Assembly (NCBI GenBank): GCA_028583405.1
Contig: CM053259.1
Span: forward strand, 21,057,951-21,121,950
Reading direction: 5' to 3'
Origin: Pogonophryne albipinna
Lineage: Eukaryota; Chordata; Actinopteri; Perciformes; Artedidraconidae
DNA: 64,000 nucleotides
Both the position numbers and the translations under genes were made by a program. Shown here piece after piece: positions 1 to 11,833 of this stretch; position 1 is the stretch's first letter, and every line of letters begins with the position of its first letter. The notes under the pieces were generated by a model. It worked only from the letters and a program-made list of their open reading frames with translations. It searched no databases and had not been told where the DNA came from.

Positions 1-207
1 CTCAGCGAGTCCTTTACCTCAACTAAACTGACGTTATCTCAGCCTCTCAGTCCGACAGGAGAGGACTCTCCCTCTCCTTATTGTTGAAACAGCTTCTAAT
101 CTCCGTTAGCTCCGAGCTAGCACCAGATGCTAATAACAACCCCGTAACTCTCTCTGTCTCTCTCTCTCACACAAAAAATTCGCTTGCGTAAAAAAAAAAA
201 TTATGAA

Positions 208-305
208 CACATTTGAAAAGTGGGGGGGACACCAACAGGATTTTGAAAAGTGGGGGGACATGTACCCCCTGTCCCCAGTGGAAATTACTCCCATGGGGAC
301 AGCAG
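208..305. repeat. G-rich repeat fragment, probably part of a transposon
   Basis: Two direct copies of a short unit, TTGAAAAGTGGGGGG, lie about 30 bases apart and are followed by a C-rich stretch. G-rich units of this type are common at the ends of fish DNA transposons, but I see no terminal repeats or target-site duplication, so the class is open. The sequence before it (1-207) has a CT-rich patch and no supported gene. Confidence 0.3.
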
Positions 306-340
306 AGACAGGTGCAGGGGGACACGGCGACAACACCTCA

Positions 341-1823
341 GTGTACAGAGCTTTATAAATCTATGACTGTGACACATACATAGCTTGTGGTTCTGACACA
401 TATGTTAGGGTTATGAATCACAGCATCCTGTAGTGTAGAGAGATCACCTGTCAGGGGGCCTCCCAGGAATTAATTATAGAGGTGGTCCACAAACTCATGC
501 TCGCCTCAATGTATCTTCTTACAACCAAAAGTGACAACAACAAATACAAAGATCATTCAAATTCATGTATGACTTTGGGATTGCGTCTATATTCAGATAA
601 AACAGAAGCACAAAATGTAAATCTGGATCTACCGGAAGTTAAATTCCTGAAGAAGAAAAGAGGAGGATTTTGGAGGAAACTCCACTTTCTCTCATGTCTC
701 ACATGAACCATTGTTCAATTACAACACTAATGTAAATAAAATGTAAAAAAGTCACACCACGCCCTGCTAAAAGATCACCGATATAATGTTTTTTACGATA
801 ACCATGATATTAAAAACATTGTAATATTTATCTCTTTTAAATAATACACATATGATAACATCCTGTAAACAGCACCTAAATAATCTTGATGTCTTTCCAT
901 TCTCGTTTTTTTTCTCCATTAAAGCTCCTGCCACATCAATTTGCCAAATAAAAACACAAAATTAAGGATTAATTGACTGATAGCATTAGTAATAGTTTTA
1001 TTTTCTATAGTTTTTGCAAAAATATCGTTCTCATTCATTCTTTTGGCCATGTCAAAATCTATTATTGGCCCTGTTGCCTGCATCAAACAGAAAACCTGAG
1101 CATCTGCAATAGACACGCGTTGAGAACTGTGAAAGTTTGACATTGTTCCACAACAACAGCAGAGCGGTGTGGCTGCTGCAGTTTATGGAACATGCAGGTC
1201 TGTGAAGTGACGTGTGGGAATGCAGCTGGAGTCTCTCACAAGTCACACATCTAGACATTATTCCCAGGGTCCGCTCCCATTACATAACGTAACATCACTA
1301 ATCCTTAACTCTTTACTTAGCTTCACAAACACAGACCAATGGACTCGGCTATAGAAATGGATTCAACTGTTGACAGCTGTACCTCTAACTGCTTTGTATT
1401 AATACAGACTGGTTAACATGACAGATCTGTCTGAAAATGTGAGGCCAAATATACCCAAATTAGAAATGGTGTTGTGAAAGAACTTATCTATGTAACCTGT
1501 TTGAATGTTTGTTTTTAAAAACAGCATTGATGGAAGCATCAACTTATTTTCATTTTCATGACATAGATTTTTTCAAACAATTGGCCTATCATTTAGTTAA
1601 TTTAGAATAAGATAAGTTAAACGTTTTCAAATGTCTTGTTTAGTAAGATCAACTGTAAAAACCAAAAACAAAGATGGTATGACTTCAATCCGAGAAAAGC
1701 AGCAAAACGACAGTGGCCACATATACTACGACACATTTTTACAGTATTTTTATGAAATTGGTGACAAATAGATCAATCACATCATTGTTTCCGTTTATTA
1801 TATTTGACACATTTAGCAGGAAA
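341..1823. other. AT-rich non-coding stretch
   Basis: Only short open frames without recognisable protein motifs are present on either strand. I see no splice-site-bounded exon, RNA gene or clear repeat structure. Confidence 0.5.
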
Positions 1824-3230
1824 GATAAGATAAGACTTTATTTATTCCGAAGGAAATTGTTGTGCCAGAGTAACAAAATACAATAAACACAATAAACACA
1901 GCAGGACAACAGCAAAACTGTACACTAAAAGTGCAGCAAAAAGAGCAATTAACATCTACAGACAACATGAAACATATATGGTCACACAATCAATGCAATT
2001 ATTAGCAGCATTTAGTAGTTAGCAGTGCAAAAAATAAAACGTAGTGGCAGTTACGTAATTGCACGTTATCATAGCATTATTAATACTACTAATAATAATA
2101 ATATTGCACTTAGTTATATATAGCAGCGAGTGTATTGTAATGATGGTAATTATATTGATATGTATATTGCACATAGTGTTGGTGTGGAAGTTCTCAGTTC
2201 CCTTTACTTAAGGGTGAAGAGTTAAAACGTTTGATTGGCACTGGGAGGAAAGACCTCCTGTGGCGCTGTGTGGTGGTAATCGGTGATATCAGTCTATGGC
2301 TGAAAGTGCTCCGGTAGGAAACCAGTGTGGCATGCAGGGGGTGAGACCCGTTGTCCAGAATGCTGAGAAGTTTCCTCAGCATTCTCCCCTCCGACACCAC
2401 TGCCAACGACTCCTGATCCACTCCCAGGACAGAGCCTGCTCTCCTGATGAGCTTGTTGAGTCTGTTGGCATCAGCTGTCTTCACCCCGCTGCCCCAACAC
2501 ACTACAGCAAAGAAGATCACACTGGAGACCACCGATCTCATCTGCAACATAGTGCTGCAGACGTTGAAGGACCTGAGTCTCCTGAGGAAATACAGGCGAC
2601 TCTGGCCTTTCTTATATAGGGCGTCAGTGTTTTTACTCCAGTCCAGTTTATTGTCTATGTGGACACCCAGGAACTTGTAGCTGTCCACAATGTCCACATC
2701 CATGCCCACGATGGTAATTGGGCTTGGGGCGGTACTCCGCTTCCTGAAGTCAACCACTAGCTCCTTAGTTTTTGTGACGTTGAGCTGCAGATGGTTCTGA
2801 CTGCACCACTCCACAAAACTGTCCACCACACTCCTGTACTCAGCTTCCTGATCTCTGATGATACAGCCCACAATGGCAGAGTCATCTGAGAATTTCTGCA
2901 GGTGGCAGGACTGTGAGCAATGTCTGAAGTCTGATGTATAGACTGTGAACAGGAAGGGAGAGAGGACCGTGCCCTGAGGAGCGCCCGTGCTGCTCAATAT
3001 AATGTCAGAGGTGTTGTTCTGCAGCTTCACGTACTGTGGCCGAGCTGTGAGATAGTTGGTTATCCAGCTCACCAGTGGAGCATCCACCTGCATGTCCAGT
3101 AGCTTACTGCTGAGCAGGGCAGGTCTGATGGTATTGAAAGCACTGGAAAAGTAAAAAAACATGACTGTCACAGTGCTGCCTGCCTTCTCAAGGTGTGTGT
3201 GTACTCTGTGCAGGAAGCGGAGTACGCTTT
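1824..3230 (-). mobile_element. 5'-truncated non-LTR retrotransposon (LINE)
   Basis: The element runs on the minus strand. A partial reverse-transcriptase reading frame (2194-3171) is followed by a 3' tail that ends, in element orientation, in repeated ATCTT units at about 1824-1840; short terminal repeats of this kind are typical of LINE 3' ends. The 5' end is lost near 3230, where the protein similarity stops just upstream of the first RT motif. No target-site duplication was found, so the outer limits are approximate. The clade (I/Jockey/CR1 group) cannot be fixed by eye. Confidence 0.75.
2194..3171 (-). pseudogene. LINE reverse transcriptase, C-terminal part, inactive
   Basis: This is a 325-residue open frame. 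It carries the SSAFNTI block (residues 9-15), a GAPQGTVLSPFLF block typical of LINE RT finger/palm motifs, and an FSDD box (YADD-type catalytic motif), then the thumb and C-terminal region with KFLGVHIDNKLDW. The residue normally aspartate just before SSAFNTI reads as tyrosine-phenylalanine, so one of the metal-binding residues of the RT active site is lost. The endonuclease domain and the N-terminal RT are missing. The first methionine is therefore only the first in the remaining frame. I regard it as a dead copy. Confidence 0.8.
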
Positions 3231-5202
3231 AGTCCTGAGTGTCAATTGTATAAATAACCAATTGAAAGGCACAATTTATGACCTAGTTTCACAAAAGTAT
3301 CCCCCCTATCATGTTTACATACGTCTAAATTGCTGCCCACATCTCTGTTTATGAAACAACACAATGCCAATTATGTCTGGTTATCAGGATATGTTGCTGC
3401 AACACCAAAACTGAACTGACAACAATCAAACCAGATATCACACTAATTGATTGTTGGTTCCTTCTAGACAACAACTAAATGCAGCTCACTCCATTTCTGA
3501 TGCTGTTTGTAGAATATTGAGATATGAGAGTCACATAATATAATATGAGAGTGACATAAACTGCTGATATTAAATAAATACATTAAACATGGGGCCTTTA
3601 AGCAAAGGATATTTCTGCCTGCTTAGAATAGAAATGCAAATGACAGAACGATAAAGGACAGGGAATCTAATTTGGGATGAAGGTAATCTAATAGTAGAGC
3701 CTTGTGGAACACCACCACCCCATGATGCAAGGAGAAGGAACTATCTAAACATCAACACGACGGCATCCCGCACGGGGAATCTCCCACTACAACCCTCTCT
3801 CTCTGAGCCTGGCTTCCTCTCCTCCTCTATGCAGTCCAAAGCAGGCCAAAAGGGGGGTTAAGGGGGAAGGTGTCGACGGACATGCCAGCCCTGGCCATCC
3901 CCGCAGGGATTTACATCAAAGTTATACCACGGCAGAACCCCGCAACCCCTCCTTCTATTACAGTGCCAGCCCTGCTCTGGTGTTTCTTTCACCCAGTAAT
4001 CAACACTTAGAGCTGGGCAGGGTATCCACCGTGGCCTCTGGGATAAAAGCTGCTTCGTGACACACAACAGCTGAGCAAAGTCAAGACTGTAAAATGTAAA
4101 TGTGGAAAGTGTGGTTGAATATATAAAAGTATACAAATAAGACAGGGTAAACCATTCATATACACAGATTTGGATGCAGTCAAGGTGGAATTACAGTCGG
4201 GGATGACCCACAGTGGACTACAGGGGCCCAGTGTTAAGAGGCGGCTGTTCTCTTCACGCCCACCTCTCCCCTCGCTGTTGTTTTTCCACTCGTTCCTCAC
4301 TCCAAGCATTCACTCACGCCCCGAAGAGCCCGCTGAGCCACGGGAGTCGACAGCCACTCAGGGAATCTATGGGAACTTAAAAATACTCACATCAGCAATT
4401 GTACGCTACACATAGTAGCCTACAGTGCAAATTTCCTCCGTCCGACCCCCACCAACCTTTTATTTCCGCTGCGCACTTGGACGATTACTTACGCCACTCA
4501 ATGGCTTTCCCAGACTGCACTCTTGTTTGTTTTTATTTGATCTCTTTTTATCTGTTTCCTTCCCTTCAACAGATGTTTCTAAATGTTGAACATCAGATGG
4601 AGAGGAGAGAAAAGAGAGGAGGGCTGACTTGTTGATATAGTGTCTGTTGTGTTGGGTTAATGTTGTTGTGATACGTCTGGTTTTAGTCTCAGGAGACATG
4701 AAGTGACATTGTGTCAAACAGTGCTGTGTTTAAAGAAAGAACCCCCGCTGAACAACACACTCCAAACATCATGTAGCCGCTGTTAAAATGTCAACTGACG
4801 TGAAGCAGTTTTCCTGCGTTCATCAATCTGCGGCATGAATATGTAAGTGTGAACCACTATACCTAGTGACTGGGTCAGTAAATTAGTTCACCCAGAAGCC
4901 CATTCATAACCAGTCAGGTCCTTTGTATCTGACAACCACTGTAAGTACGTGTACAGCAGTGACTAAGACTGTGCACATGCTACTAAAAAACATTAAGAGG
5001 GGTGGAGGAGACTGTAGTGAAGACACTACCTCATTTTCTTCAGGCAAAAACAACTCTCACCAATACAAAAAGAGCTATAAAAAGATTGTGAAGACACACA
5101 CAAGTAGCAGTATTGAAAGGTGCTATATCCAGGCTAATTTCTAAACATATAGAGGTTAGGTGAGATAAAAAGTATGCAGGTGGTTGATTGTGAACTTCTA
5201 AA
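3231..5202. other. Intergenic stretch, no supported gene
   Basis: Overlapping short frames on both strands at 3858-4717 are shadows of composition (CT-rich and GA-rich strands) and show no family motif. No splice-bounded exon or RNA gene is recognised. Confidence 0.45.
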
Positions 5203-6330
5203 GCAGGGGTACTCAAATACAAATCTTAAAGATCCAAAATAAATGTTTCAATAAGACAAAGGTCCGTTTATTACGGTCATTCAAACTTTTAAACAATTGC
5301 AACAAGATTCTTAACACAAGGTTGCAAAAACAAAAATAATCTGTATGCAGCAGTTTTCATTGTTATTGTGTCTGTGCTTGACCCCTCAGAGTCGCAGTGT
5401 AAGAGCTGCACAGTTATGAATAAAGGCAGCTGCACCCTCTTTCATTCAGCATTCCCATTATTGCTTTATAAATGTCTTGCCCCCTTGTGTGTCCACTGAG
5501 GTTCGTCAGGCCCAACACATCTTCAACAAACTCCCCCTTTGCCTCATCATAAAAACTCACAAACACCAGCAACTGAGCATTGTCAGTGGTGTCAGTGGAC
5601 TCACCCACAGCTAAGGAAATGCACTGTGCATTTTTTATTCCATCACAAAGCTGATTAATCAAATCACCAGCCAGTATTTATGTTCTTCTGGTTGCTGTGG
5701 AATCTGAGAGGGGGATTTGCTTGATTTTACCTGTTATTTCCTCTTTTTGTTTGCCTTCAAACATGGTCTCCATCACTTCAGTCATGCATTCTTTTATACT
5801 TCAGTTATTATCCAGTGGAATGTCCTACTGGCCTAGTTAAATCAAAGTGGTTACTTTTTTGTGGCTGGGCAGTGTAGTTTTACACACCGTCTTATTTGAC
5901 TTTCTCAGGATTTAAAACTGTTTTTTAGAAAGAAAAAAATATATTTACACAGTCATCATCTTAATAGTTTTGTATGCTCATCCGTGAGCAGAGCATCAAG
6001 TTGACATGTCTATTACAGCTGAATGCGCGCGATTACCATTTTGTTCAGCAAAACGCCTCACAAACGTATTAAGATCAACAGCTTTAGTGCGTTTTGATTC
6101 AATGCTGAGTACAGCCAAACTGACAGTCTCTTCTCTGTCAGTGTAGACCGCAAATACCTCATTCCTTCAGTGCTTGGATCCGAATGCTTCTCGTTTTGCG
6201 CCGTCCCGTTCAAATGAAATCGCCGCCAATCATATGTCCACGCTCGCGCCAGGACCGGGGGAGGGGTTACATGACGTGCATCTTGTGCTGCATTCACTTG
6301 CACTCGGACATTAGAGACTTTCTCTCATAA
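5203..6330 (-). mobile_element. hAT-type DNA transposon remnant
   Basis: The left edge reads CAGGGGTACTCAAAT, which resembles the terminal inverted repeat of many vertebrate hAT (Charlie-like) elements. A degraded hAT transposase fragment follows on the minus strand. I could not find the opposite terminal repeat or an 8-bp target duplication, so the right limit is a guess. Confidence 0.5.
5414..5760 (-). pseudogene. hAT transposase fragment (ZBED/GTF2IRD2-like)
   Basis: The minus-strand frame contains ISLAVGESTDTTDNAQLLVF and, after it, DVLGLTNLSGHTRGQDIY. These match the pattern 'SLALDESTD…AQLLIFVR…' followed by 'LLGLxxLxxxTxGxDI' found in the catalytic region of hAT transposases, including the transposase-derived ZBED and GTF2IRD2 proteins. 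The aspartate that normally precedes ESTD is a glycine here. Upstream, the same frame continues through LSDSTATRRT but is cut by a stop codon at about 5685. The copy is not functional. Confidence 0.6.
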
Positions 6331-6831
6331 ATGTCCGATGAGCCACAACTTTTCTTTCAAAACAAAGCTGCTAACTGGGGTGGCAGCTGGGGTGGCAAGG
6401 CCTATTTTTAGGGTGTCAGTTGCCACCCCGGTAGGTGAAACTAGGCTACTAGCTACAGTACAGATGGAACTAGATGAGCTGTTAACTCTCGCTCTGAATT
6501 TTTTTTTTTTAAACTCTCGCTCTGACTCAGACAGGTTGAAAGAGACGAGACACACATTTTTCCCACCCGCATTCCGCGAAGACCCGCCCTACTGTGCCTC
6601 TGATTCGCAGATTGTTTGGGGGGAAAAAACGCTGACAGGATGCTGAATATGATTAGACCAATGCGTTGACAGACACACACAGACAGTGGAACAGGACATG
6701 CAGAGCGCTGTTTGCAGTCTATGGACATAGCGGATCATTTTTGACTCGTTGCGTTGTGGCGATGTCTCGCAGATAACACAGATAATACAGATAATACATA
6801 TGAAAAGTATAATTTGCTCAGAGTCCCAGTG

Positions 6832-7470
6832 GCGGTTCTAGACCAATTTGACTGGGGGGGCCACAGGGGGGCCAGTTATTTTCTGAGGGGGGCACAATAA
6901 ATGCAGGACGAAAAAGAGAACTAGACAGTATGAAGTAATTGCGTATAAGAAAACAATGCAATAAAGTTATTGGTATTTGTTTCAGTACACTTATTTATTT
7001 CAGATATATCTTATAGTTATTACTGTTAGCTTCAGCTTAAGTTATAGTACAATTTGTGCACTAACACCATATCATATTTATATAAAAATAAAAGGCAATG
7101 AACAGTTACATCTCTACTTTACATCTACAATTACACGGATACAATAGTTTAACTCACCTTCAATTATCGTGGTAGTCTCTCGAAACGTAGGTTTCAATCA
7201 GTCTTTCTTGGATGCAACAGCCTCTGATGATCCAAGATGAAAAGTGTTTGTTTTTCGCGCGATTCAGCCGGACAGTGAAAGTGAGTGCACCGCTCTAATG
7301 GGTCCTGAGTGCACCCCTCTAATGGGTCTGACTAGAATGACGAATAACGTTAGTTCCGCCTATTCCGTCATTCAATAAATCGTGTAATAAATTCACTTTT
7401 TTCACTTTTCATTTTTAGGGGGGCCACAGGGGGGTCAGAGGTCAGTGTTAAGTTAGGGGGGGCTGCTGCT
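6832..7470. repeat. Fragment of a G-rich-ended DNA transposon
   Basis: The left end reads CAGTGGCGGTTCTAGACC, followed by runs of G around the word GGGGGCCACAGGGGGG. A second copy of that word occurs at about 7418-7437 in the same orientation. Such ends occur on non-autonomous fish elements that I associate with hAT. No inverted right end was found, so the copy is either truncated or rearranged. Confidence 0.4.
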
Positions 7471-9909
7471 GGTGAGCCCCAACCAAAACAACGTCTAACA
7501 TTCTAACACATTAATGAGTGATTAGCATTTATCCACAAAACCTTTATTCACTGAGCACTTCTGTCACATATATATAACACTAACCAATACTTACAATTCA
7601 AAGGCTCACAAAAAGGGCTAACTAGATTAAGATTTAATATGAATGTATGCCATTTGTCTTGATGCCGACACAAGCACTTAGATAAAACGGTATTTGTCCA
7701 AATGATATTGTTGGTTATTTTTCTAACACCTGAATAATCTTTCTAAACGCCCATCATGGGAATAATTGTTATTGACTATGTATTTAAAAAGCGACTAGCT
7801 ATTGGCCAAAGTAACCAAGTAGCACTCTGCTTAAACAGTAAAAACTAAACAAAAGATAAAAGATTCCTTCCTCACATTACCTTTTGTGTTTTTCAAGTTC
7901 TTTCACCTCTTCTCTTCTTCTTTTGTTCCCTGGTCCACGGAAGTATTCAGTCTTTTTGACATGATTCGGTATTCTTGAGGTTACTGATGTGAACCGTTTA
8001 TTAAGTTCAGCTTTATTTGTTTACTAAAAGTGCCTGATATGAATCTGAAGAAGAGAGATTATAAAAGAGTGCAGTCGAAGTCTCCCTGAAGGATTCATTT
8101 TGGGTCACCTTATAAACACAATGCTTTTATTTCGTCCTGAATTAACCGGGAAATAATTTGGGTATTGTTGTTGTCACGCCATTCGTGTGTATTAAGTGGG
8201 CAATGACAAAGACCTATAGTGCTAGAAAGTGTTTGTTAAGGGTATTTCCTTCCTCTTTGTTCTTTTATATATTGAAGTGCATTGATTGCCATCCTGTTTA
8301 TCCAGTTTCCCCCATGTTTCCTGAGAATATCCACCACATTTGTGATCTATATTTAAGTATACACGACAGTATTGTTCTCTTTTGCCATCATTGAAAAGTT
8401 GGACTCACATTAAAAGCAGCTGCAGTGTTAATAATCGTGCAAAGAATATACTTTGTTTTGTTTCATTTTGAGCCTGTTATCACGAAACTGACTGAGTAGA
8501 TACACAGACATACATTTACTATTTTTTGTTGTTGAATCAAACTCTTTAATACCCTATACATGTGATATAAGGCCATGATTATTTCCTCATAATTGTTGGC
8601 ACTGTACCATGGATACACTTGTTGTGAAACTATTTCACAGCTCTGTTGCCATCCCTTGTTAAGAGAGATAAGCGATGATAGAATTTCACTTTGTAGATTA
8701 TTGAATCAACACCTTATGCTTACACAACCCTGAAATGCCAGGACCTGGGAAAAGCTTACGTTTTACTTTGATGGTGATTGAAAGAAACTCTGCAGACACC
8801 TCAGCGAGAGAGAAGAGAGGATCAAACACAGAGTGGACGTCCACTCTTATTTAGGGTTAGTCTCTAACTTGGTGAGACCAAACTCATCTGGCCGAGGTTG
8901 CCTTGATCTGACCAGATGAGCCGGCCAAGAAAAATACCAGCAGAGAATCCTTTTCATGCTTGACTTAGGCTCAGACATTCTCACAATCCGCTGCTTCACT
9001 TATTAGAAAGAGCCGAGCATGAGTCTGCACTCATTAATTCTGTTATTGTACAGTGATTAAGTCGATTAGGAAAGGTGCCTCCAGATTGTGTAATGTCAAC
9101 TTGTGGCTCTGACCACCGTGGGCTTAACCAGACAGTTGTGTAGATAGCGGTCAATGTGAGTTGGAAAAAACACCGCTAAGTGATAAGTGCAACTTTGAGA
9201 CCTTTTACTTGGTGTGTGACAATATGAGACCCCTGCATCTGTCTGCCTACCTAACTTTCTGTTCCACCATAAGTACCTCTTAAGATTTAGGTCAGATAAG
9301 GAATGCAGTCTGATCTCACAGGAGCCGAGCAGTCTCCAGCACAATAACTCGTGACTCTATTGTTAACCGCTTGTCCTTTGTGCTCGAGGAGGGCAGCAGA
9401 AACACGATTAGTGGCGTTTATTTAGTCTGGTTTGGGTGCAACATGGGCACTTATTGATTGCACATTTTTGCCAGTATCTATGCTTGTTAAACAATGCTCC
9501 TGGTGAAAAATGTTAACCCTGAGTTCAGAAATATATCAGGTGCCCCCGATACAGGATTTCAGTGGCATTTACAGTTGTTAGATCAGTGCTGCCCTCCTAT
9601 GGCCATTTGTGAAAACTACACAAGCCTCAAACCAACATGTTTTAAACTACCAATATTGTGGCGATAACTATGAGTGTTGATCATTTATTCTATAACACAT
9701 AGGTTTGAGCAAGCTCTCTGATTGGTCAATAGGCGTGTTTGATTCCACGATCAAACAACGATCAAATAGAACGTGCCTAATCACAAAGTATCCAGTGGCC
9801 TACACACGCCACTAGCCTACCGAAACTACTTCCATGAGACGACATCGTGTGGTTTCCATAGCGACGTTTAGCGACACACAGCCGTTACACTGTTATACAT
9901 TGTCTCTCG
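7471..9909. other. Intergenic stretch, no supported gene
   Basis: No frame longer than about 80 codons and no recognisable domain is present on either strand. I see no RNA gene or structured repeat apart from a short 9-bp palindrome near 8883-8920. Confidence 0.45.
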
Positions 9910-10496
9910 TTGGAAATCGGTAGCTACAAAATGTCAGATTTTAAAGTTAATTTTGATTTGTTGGGGGGCCTCAGTATTGATGAATGGTTGGACATGGACA
10001 CAGACCACAAAACCAACGAAAGATTTGCGGCTGTTTCAACTGACGAGTTGAGTGCGTTGGAAAAAAGTCGCAACGAAAAGAGTACATTGGCGTCAACTAC
10101 CTGGGCTGTCAAATGTCTCAAAGCGTTCTTAAAAACCCAGGAGAAAATGGTGGATTTCGGAACAGTGTCCAAACTGGAGCTGAACAGCTTACTTCGCCAG
10201 TTTTATGAAAGTGTTAGAAACACTAAGGGCCAGCAGTACGCTATTAGTACCTATGTCGGTTTGAGAGCTGGGATCAACCGCTTCGTTAATGACCCTCCGT
10301 ACAGCCGGGCATGGTGTTTGATGAAAGACAATGAGTTTACCACCTCAAATAACGTGTTCTCCGGACTCATCAAGTCACTCAGAAGGGCTGGGCAGGACAA
10401 AACTGAACACCATCCCGCTATCACCAACGAGGACCTCGAAATCCTGAGGAAGTCAAGGCCATGGACCCAAACACACCACGGGGCCTCCTCAACAAG

Positions 10497-10529
10497 GTAG
10501 TAATAATAATAATAATAATCATAGCCCAA
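10497..10529. repeat. (TAA)n microsatellite in a Crypton intron
   Basis: Repeated TAA units begin right after the donor site of the first Crypton intron. Confidence 0.8.
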
Positions 10530-10716
10530 TAATAATAGCTACTTTATTGATCTCCAAGGAAATTGTTTTTACAGTAGACATTTCCTACATTACATTACAG
10601 GTGTGGTTCGATACCCAACTGCATTTCGGAAGAAGGGGAAAGGAGGGCCTGAGGAAACTCACTCCACAATCTTCCGTTGTTAAACGAGATTCTGCAGGTG
10701 AGTTGATCAAACACGC

Positions 10717-10754
10717 GTTCTCCGGACTCATCAAGTCACTCAGAAGGGCTGGGC
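10717..10754 (+). repeat. 38-bp copy of Crypton coding sequence inside its own intron
   Basis: The bases encoding FSGLIKSLRRAG at 10359-10396 recur without a mismatch at 10717-10754, inside the second intron, only about 20 bases after the block 2 donor site. The flanks differ: the copy runs into a stop codon straight after the glycine and glutamine codons. Confidence 0.85.
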
Positions 10755-10798
10755 AATGAAAAAGTTGTTATCATTAAGCCTACAAGCTTTTATTATTA

Positions 10799-10872
10799 TC
10801 AGGCTATTATTATTATTATTATTATTGTTGTTGTTCTTATTATATTGTTCTTATTATTATTATTTCATCATT
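10799..10872. repeat. (TTA)n/(TTG)n microsatellite
   Basis: The run of TTA and TTG units is interrupted by a few substitutions. It lies in the second intron of the Crypton remnant. Confidence 0.8.
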
Positions 10873-11827
10873 GTTATTATCTTTGTTGTTGCTTCATAAG
10901 GTCAAACTTGCCTAACATTCGTTATTATCCTTAAGGCACCAAATATGTGACGATGGCATTTAACGAGGAAACGAAAAATCATAAATGCCACAACGACAGG
11001 GAGCGCCAGAACAGGAGAGGGGCAATGTTTGAGGAGCCGGGCAATGCCCTTTGCTCGGTAGCTCCGTTCGAGGCCTACCTATCAACACTGCCCGAATCAG
11101 CAAAGGCTTTCTACCACCATCCAAGGAAGTCGTGAAGCCTGGGGATGCGGTGTGGTATAGCATGGAGACCTTGGGGGTGAACAGCCTGGGGTCCATGATG
11201 ACCCGCATTAGTGAAGAGTCTGGCACTACTACGCGTTACACAAACCATTGCGTCAGAAGCACCTGCATACAGCGGCTGGCGGAGGCAGGGTTGGAGGCCA
11301 GAGAAATCATGTCCGTTAGCGGACATAAAAATGAGTCATCGCTTCGTAGCTACTGGGCTCCATCTCTAGACAACAGAAAGATGTGGAGCAACGCGCTTTT
11401 TGCCGGTCCGGGACACGCCATGAAACGGCCACTGGAGGAAAGCTCTTCCTACTCCAGTACAGGCGTACGGACCTCGGCGCAAGCGCCTCGGTCCTGCCGC
11501 AGTACTGTCGTACCAATAATGACGTTCAAGAACGGCCTCTCGTGTATGATTGCTTAAATACTAATTTATCACCCATAAGATTAATGCAACTATAAAAGCA
11601 GTAATTCAATGATATTTCTTGTTCTGGTGGTGGGTTGCATCTACCTGTTGAACATACAGTAGGATGCTGACTGGGTTGGTTCCAGTTTATCTCTTGCTAT
11701 GCTGTTGCATTTCTCTCCTGTCCCCCTGTCTACAGTCCACTCACTAGTAAGGTGCTAAAATAAAACAATGAAAACACGGGTTAGTATACGATGACACCAA
11801 CTCATTACTCTTAGACAAGTTATGTTT

Positions 11828-11833
11828 TTTATT
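11828..11833 (-). terminator. Probable nfyc polyadenylation signal
   Basis: TTTATT on the plus strand is AATAAA in the nfyc direction, about 1 kb beyond the nfyc stop codon. The implied 3' UTR (about 11.8-12.83 kb) has no other recognisable feature. The short stretch 11558-11827 beyond it appears empty. Confidence 0.45.

Larger units (their letters stand above)
9910..11557 (+). pseudogene. Crypton-type tyrosine recombinase (DUF3504-like), broken
   Basis: Three coding blocks can be read. Block 1 is 9910-10496, with MSDFKVNFDLLGG beginning at 9931. Block 2 is 10601-10696, encoding VWFDTQLHFGRRGKEG. Block 3 runs from 10936 to about 11557. The blocks are separated by GT-AG introns, and phase carries across both. 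Together they resemble the recombinase-like domain shared by Crypton transposons and host genes derived from them (ZMYM, KIAA1958, QRICH1 family). Candidate catalytic residues are an arginine in FGRRGKEG, the HCVR box (HxxR) in TNHCVRSTCIQRL, the histidine in SVSGHKNE and the tyrosine in LRSYW. Two frameshifts break the frame: one near 10458 just before MDPNTPRGLLNK, and one near 11135 between YHHPRKS and VVKPGDAVWY. It is probably a dead Crypton or a decayed host gene derived from one. Confidence 0.75.

Noticed and set aside
2296..2680. Plus-strand frames of 77-107 codons
   Set aside because: They are antisense shadows of the LINE reverse transcriptase on the minus strand.
8883..8920. Palindrome CTCATCTGG … CCAGATGAG
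   Set aside because: A 9-bp stem with a 20-base loop is expected by chance in a window of this size, and no element boundary or gene end is near it.
10799..10872. Possible CRISPR-like or tandem array
   Set aside because: It is a simple trinucleotide microsatellite in a vertebrate genome.
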